Of a stretch of 48,545 nucleotides of DNA, positions 45,664 through 48,545 are shown piece after piece. A program made the translations under genes and the position numbers. This stretch comes from Actinomycetota bacterium. GTDB taxonomy: Bacteria > Actinomycetota > Actinomycetes > Nanopelagicales > Nanopelagicaceae. The notes beneath the pieces were generated by a model. The model ran no database searches. It had not been told where the DNA came from and saw only the letters and a program-made list of their open reading frames with translations. The stretch spans positions 1 through 48,545 of the forward strand of contig WLQG01000006.1 in assembly GCA_009698445.1 (NCBI GenBank), read 5' to 3'. Positions within the stretch are counted from its first letter, which is position 1, and every line of letters starts with the position of its first letter.

Positions 45664-46452
45664 TTATTGCGGTCCTATCGCTATTGCTTGATCTAGGGCA
45701 GCATGATCAATTTCAGGTGCACCGCGTCGTAGCCACAAGAAGTATTCGACATTTCCTGCGGGTCCAGGAAGTGGACTTGCGGCTATCCCTAAAGTTCCAA
45801 GGCCAACATCGTAGGCAGATTCAGCAACTTCAATAACTGCGGCTTTGCGCAGCGCAGGATCTCGCACAACGCCGCCTGCGCCAAGTTTTTCTCGTCCAAC
45901 TTCAAACTGAGGTTTAACCATGACAACAAAATCTGCATCAGATTTAGAAACTGCAGCAAGTGCCGGCAACACTAAAGTCAGGGAGATAAAAGATAAATCG
46001 GCAACAACAAGATCGATTGGATCACCGATAACCTCACCAGTTAAATGTCGAATATTGGTTCGATCGTGAATAGTTACGCGTGGATCCTGTCGTAGTTCCC
46101 AGGCCAACTGCCCGTAGCCAACATCTACTGCAACAACGCGATCTGCTCCGCGTCTGAGTAATACATCGGTAAAACCACCAGTCGACGCACCTGCATCGAG
46201 GCAGCGCTTGCCTTCAACAACTACCCCGGCAAAGGTATCGAGTGCCCCAGCTAATTTGTGGCCACCCCTGGAAACAAAATCATCTCTCTTGCCATGCAAC
46301 TTTATAGATGTCTCAGCATCAACCATAGTTGCCGGTTTAGATGCGGGTATTCCATTAACCAATACCGTACGTGCTTCAATCAAATCAGAAGCGTGATCGC
46401 GCGAACGTGCTAATTCGCGTCGCACAAGTTCGGCATCTAATCGAATTTTCAT
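45664..46452 (-). CDS. tlyA: TlyA family rRNA (cytidine-2'-O)-methyltransferase
   Basis: A 262-residue protein with an N-terminal S4 domain (about 1-62) and an FtsJ-like methyltransferase domain. The SAM motif is CLDAGASTGGFTDVLLRRGA. TlyA homologues methylate 16S and 23S rRNA cytidines and influence capreomycin sensitivity in mycobacteria. Order is the conserved small-protein-tlyA-nadK-recN. Confidence 0.93.
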   Translation of the reverse strand: MKIRLDAELVRRELARSRDHASDLIEARTVLVNGIPASKPATMVDAETSIKLHGKRDDFVSRGGHKLAGALDTFAGVVVEGKRCLDAGASTGGFTDVLLRRGADRVVAVDVGYGQLAWELRQDPRVTIHDRTNIRHLTGEVIGDPIDLVVADLSFISLTLVLPALAAVSKSDADFVVMVKPQFEVGREKLGAGGVVRDPALRKAAVIEVAESAYDVGLGTLGIAASPLPGPAGNVEYFLWLRRGAPEIDHAALDQAIAIGPQ

Positions 46453-46461
46453 TGCTAATGC

Positions 46462-46623
46462 TTATAGACCGTCAATGGAGGAAAGTGCAGTAGATAGTTT
46501 CTGATGAAGCTGCTCGTAACGATCACCGTGATCATTTACTTGCATGGCATCGATCTCTATGAGTTCACTTCGAACTTCTTCCACCAAGTTTTCACTTTGT
46601 GAGGGTTCTGAGGCAGTCGACAT
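46462..46623 (-). CDS. Small 53-residue protein upstream of tlyA
   Basis: A short frame beginning ATG 46623 and ending TAA 46462. Its start shares one base with the stop of the coiled-coil gene (TAATG) and it ends 9 nt before tlyA. The product is acidic: MSTASEPSQS at the start, VEEVRSELIEIDAM in the middle and DRYEQLHQKLSTALSSIDGL at the end, likely two helices. Its size and place match the small Rv1693-type protein before tlyA. Function unknown. Confidence 0.75.
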   Translation of the reverse strand: MSTASEPSQSENLVEEVRSELIEIDAMQVNDHGDRYEQLHQKLSTALSSIDGL

Positions 46624-46952
46624 TACTTACTCGCTTTCTTTGATGCAGTTTTTTTACCCGAAGCTTTTTTAACTGTTGCTTTCTTCACCGGAGCTTTTTT
46701 AACTGTTGCTTTTGGTGAAGCGCTCATTCGTAAACGTGCGACTTCTTCTTTCAGCGCTTCAAACTCACCCCGTTTAACAAAACCCATCTTTGAAACTGAG
46801 CGTTCGACCTCATCTTCAATCTTTATCTTTAACGCTTCGCCACCCTCGCGCAACCATTGATTGACAGTGGAGGCGACCTCAGATGCGTTCTTTTCACCGT
46901 CGCTGACTTTATTCAGGTATGTGCGAAGTGTAGAAAATAGATCGTTGGCCAT
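46623..46952 (-). CDS. Coiled-coil protein with lysine-rich tail (UbiK/BMFP-like core)
   Basis: A 109-residue protein. Residues ~1-80 are helical; the stretch MGFVKRGEFEALKEEVARLR resembles the C-terminal coiled coil of UbiK/BMFP family proteins. The last 30 residues repeat PVKKATVKK-like units rich in K, A and T, reminiscent of histone H1-like tails. The encoding DNA contains a 22-nt direct repeat that makes the tail expandable. Function is unknown; DNA or RNA binding is inferred from the tail. Confidence 0.7.
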   Translation of the reverse strand: MANDLFSTLRTYLNKVSDGEKNASEVASTVNQWLREGGEALKIKIEDEVERSVSKMGFVKRGEFEALKEEVARLRMSASPKATVKKAPVKKATVKKASGKKTASKKASK

Positions 46953-46965
46953 ACGCCAAGCCTAT

Positions 46966-47319
46966 CTAAATTCGCGTTATCTCTAGCGCTTCAACCTGCC
47001 AACGGCTTGCAAGGCCACCCGGACTTTGCCAGAAGCGGCGGTGAACAGCGCCTGCAATCTCCACCCACTCGTCGGGCTTTAAACTCATTGCGCTTCGACG
47101 AGATTTTGAACTCCACGCAGCGATATCGAGTGTGTCCACACCCTCTCGTTTTTGGCGAGTGACTATGAGGCGAAACTCAACCACCTTATCCCCCGATGGA
47201 AGTTCCTTTTCTATGGCTTCTGCCGACACCCGGCCCCGCAATAAAAGATCATTGAGAGAGAAATCTTGATCAACTTCATTGGCGTCACTATCTTTTTTAG
47301 CTTTGCTTTTTACTGTCAT
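46966..47319 (-). CDS. Small OB-fold (single-stranded DNA-binding-like) protein
   Basis: A 117-residue protein. After a charged N-terminus, residues ~27-117 follow an OB-fold SSB pattern: GRVSAEAIEKELPSGDKVVE, FRLIVTRQKR, DTLDIAAWSSKSR and WVEIAGAVHRRFW. It lacks the acidic tail of true SSB, so it is probably an SSB-like paralogue. It follows the TPR-like gene and precedes the coiled-coil gene by 13 bp. Confidence 0.7.
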   Translation of the reverse strand: MTVKSKAKKDSDANEVDQDFSLNDLLLRGRVSAEAIEKELPSGDKVVEFRLIVTRQKREGVDTLDIAAWSSKSRRSAMSLKPDEWVEIAGAVHRRFWQSPGGLASRWQVEALEITRI

Positions 47320-47326
47320 GGCCCAA

Positions 47327-47353
47327 CTCGTTTCTATTGTGAATGGAAACGAG
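47327..47353 (-). promoter_or_regulatory. Hairpin before the OB-fold gene
   Basis: CTCGTTTC and GAAACGAG form a perfect 8-bp stem with an 11-nt loop, ending 7 nt before the ATG at 47319. No U tract follows, so translational control or transcript processing is as likely as termination. Confidence 0.4.
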
Positions 47354-47414
47354 ATAATTACCAGGGCAACTGACAGTTACCGAATCTTTTAATCGCAGGG
47401 TGTGTGTAACCGAC

Positions 47415-48305
47415 TTAGAGAGCGCGTTCTGCCGCATCAGTGAAATCGTCGGCGTCGATACGTGCGCATTTTTCAAACCATTCTTTAGCTTCTTGCCTAC
47501 GTCCGGCGGCATCAAGGGCATCGGCGTATGCATAGCGGAGTCGAACGGCCCACTCCTCTTCCTCATTGTTTAATTCCTTGCATGTCAATGTGACAACAGC
47601 TGCTTCAAATTCTCCCAAATCGCGACGCGCACCTGATGCAACAATGCGCATTTCGATCTCTTCGGGTTTAGCTAACTTCTTAACCTCTGCAGAACCAGCC
47701 AAATTCAATGCTTTTAGAGGGTTGCCGAGTCCGCGTTCGCAATCTGCCATCACTGGCCACATTGAAACATCACCAGAGATTCGATGAGATGCGCGTAGTT
47801 CCTTTAACGCAATTTCATAATGACCTGCGCGATATGCGGCATATCCGGCCGATTCACGGACAACAGCGAGGCGACCTGCGTGGTGCGCAGCTGCAACGCC
47901 GTGTTTATGTGCGCGTTGTGGATCATCTTCTGCATACAAATTAACGCACGCTAAATGTCGTGCAACAACTTTCGCATTTTCAGCCGATAAAGATAAAAGT
48001 TCGGCGCGTAAAGATTTATCTAACTCTTCACCGGTAATTTCATCAGGGATATCTGGTTCAAAAATTCGTGGACGCAAACGTGATTGATCGCGATCAACCG
48101 GTGCTGGGCGTGCCCCGCGCGGATCTGAACCATCACGAGTTTGGCGTGGAGCTCCGGCACGATTCGATGAACCACCACGAGCCGGCAAATCCTCACGCCG
48201 GCGTGCATTATTTGGGCCCGAGGGTTTAGAACCGGGACGCGAAGAAGATGTACGTGGATTAGAAGGACGATCAGAAGAGGGACGTGAGTTTCTACGTTCT
48301 TCCAT
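47415..48305 (-). CDS. TPR-like protein with disordered basic N-terminus
   Basis: A 296-residue protein similar in position to Rv1691. The first ~95 residues are rich in R, S, P and G (NSRPSSDRPSNPRTSSSRPG) and probably disordered. The rest is helical with tetratricopeptide-like units such as AAYRAGHYEIALKELRASHR and DALDAAGRRQEAKEWFEKCA. A GGGGGAG ribosome-binding site supports ATG 48305. The function is unknown; protein-protein scaffolding is inferred. A -10-like TAAACT lies in the 100-bp leader. Confidence 0.8.
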   Translation of the reverse strand: MEERRNSRPSSDRPSNPRTSSSRPGSKPSGPNNARRREDLPARGGSSNRAGAPRQTRDGSDPRGARPAPVDRDQSRLRPRIFEPDIPDEITGEELDKSLRAELLSLSAENAKVVARHLACVNLYAEDDPQRAHKHGVAAAHHAGRLAVVRESAGYAAYRAGHYEIALKELRASHRISGDVSMWPVMADCERGLGNPLKALNLAGSAEVKKLAKPEEIEMRIVASGARRDLGEFEAAVVTLTCKELNNEEEEWAVRLRYAYADALDAAGRRQEAKEWFEKCARIDADDFTDAAERAL

Positions 48306-48403
48306 TGTGATCTCCCCCAGTTCATTTATTTTGATGTTCATGTGCTTCGATGTTTACTTACTTACAAGAACTGACTCTGCACAGTTTACTCTGCAAGGGA
48401 AAT

Positions 48404-48437
48404 AAAAAAGGGGCGCTCGTTAAAGCGCCCCTTTTTA
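48404..48437 (-). terminator. Rho-independent terminator of the rRNA operon
   Basis: A 13-bp stem (AAAAAGGGGCGCT with AGCGCCCCTTTTT) with a 6-nt loop is followed on the - strand by TTTTTTATTT. It lies 9 nt beyond the 3' end of the 5S gene. Confidence 0.93.
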
Positions 48438-48445
48438 TAAAAGAA

Positions 48446-48545
48446 GTCCGGCGACGTTCTACTCTCCCACAAGGTCACCCTTGCAGTACCATCGACGCTG
48501 AGAGGCTTAACTTCCGGGTTCGGAATGGGACCGGGTGTTTCCCTC
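48446..48545 (-). rRNA. rrf: 5S ribosomal RNA (5' end cut by window edge)
   Basis: The - strand reads GGTCCCATTCCGAACCCGGA, followed by AAGTTAAGCC and later GAGAGTAGAACGTCGCCGG, all diagnostic 5S sequence. About 100 nt are present; roughly the first 15-20 nt lie beyond the right edge. The rest of the rRNA operon must lie to the right. Exact 3' end is estimated. Confidence 0.95.

Noticed and set aside
47297-47566. Possible extra gene on the - strand overlapping the TPR-like gene
   Set aside because: It lies largely in another frame of the TPR-like gene, has an unusual composition and no ribosome-binding site.

Overview
The window looks like an ordinary chromosomal stretch from a small-genome, low-GC actinobacterium. 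The clues are a mycothiol gene (mshC), pafBC, the gcvH-garA-ftsR-bfn-merR-gcvP cluster, the scpA/scpB-rluB-cmk/der block and the tlyA-nadK-recN-pyrG block, all in the order familiar from Mycobacterium and Streptomyces. The base composition is only moderate (mid-40s % GC by eye), spacers are very short and genes often overlap. My best guess is a freshwater acI/Nanopelagicales-type organism, but that placement is inference. I see no prophage, insertion sequence or CRISPR array.

Layout. 1-8.7 kb: start of a possible serB, an ABC ATPase, ung, an NCS2 purine permease, two membrane proteins (YczE-like and DUF554), a zinc alcohol dehydrogenase, thymidine kinase, an OafA-type acyltransferase with an SGNH domain, and apt. 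A tRNA-Leu(GAG) follows at 8.7 kb. 8.8-16.7 kb: an M20 peptidase, an aldo/keto reductase, a tightly overlapped trio (phosphomutase-like, DUF3090, SCO1664 kinase-like) leading to mshC, then PAC2, a HAD phosphatase and a RecB-like nuclease. 16.7-26 kb (+ strand): trmI-pafB-pafC-tatA-tatC-diacylglycerol kinase-helY-5'-3' exonuclease-lnt.

26-38 kb (- strand): a long co-directional series, read from the right: scpA-scpB-rluB, aroH-tyrA, a cmk-der fusion, pgsA, gcvH, garA, ftsR, bifunctional nuclease, merR and gcvP. A 271-bp AT-rich gap with four ATCGAT-cored palindromes separates rluB from aroH. 38-39.4 kb (+): an orphan ParA and a small ribbon-helix-helix-like partner, divergent from scpA. 39.4-48.3 kb (-): TPR-type protein, OB-fold protein, coiled-coil protein with a basic tail, a 53-aa protein, tlyA, nadK, recN, pyrG, ald and xerD. 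The window ends inside a 5S rRNA gene on the - strand with its terminator.

Three features stand out at whole-window scale. First, at least 14 genes have a TANNNT hexamer 6-8 nt before the start codon (exactly 6 in ten cases), the pattern expected for leaderless mRNAs. Second, four of seven convergent gene pairs have stop codons interlocked by 4 nt. Third, trmI directly overlaps pafB, where many actinobacteria carry the whole Pup-proteasome gene set, suggesting its loss from this locus while pafBC was kept.
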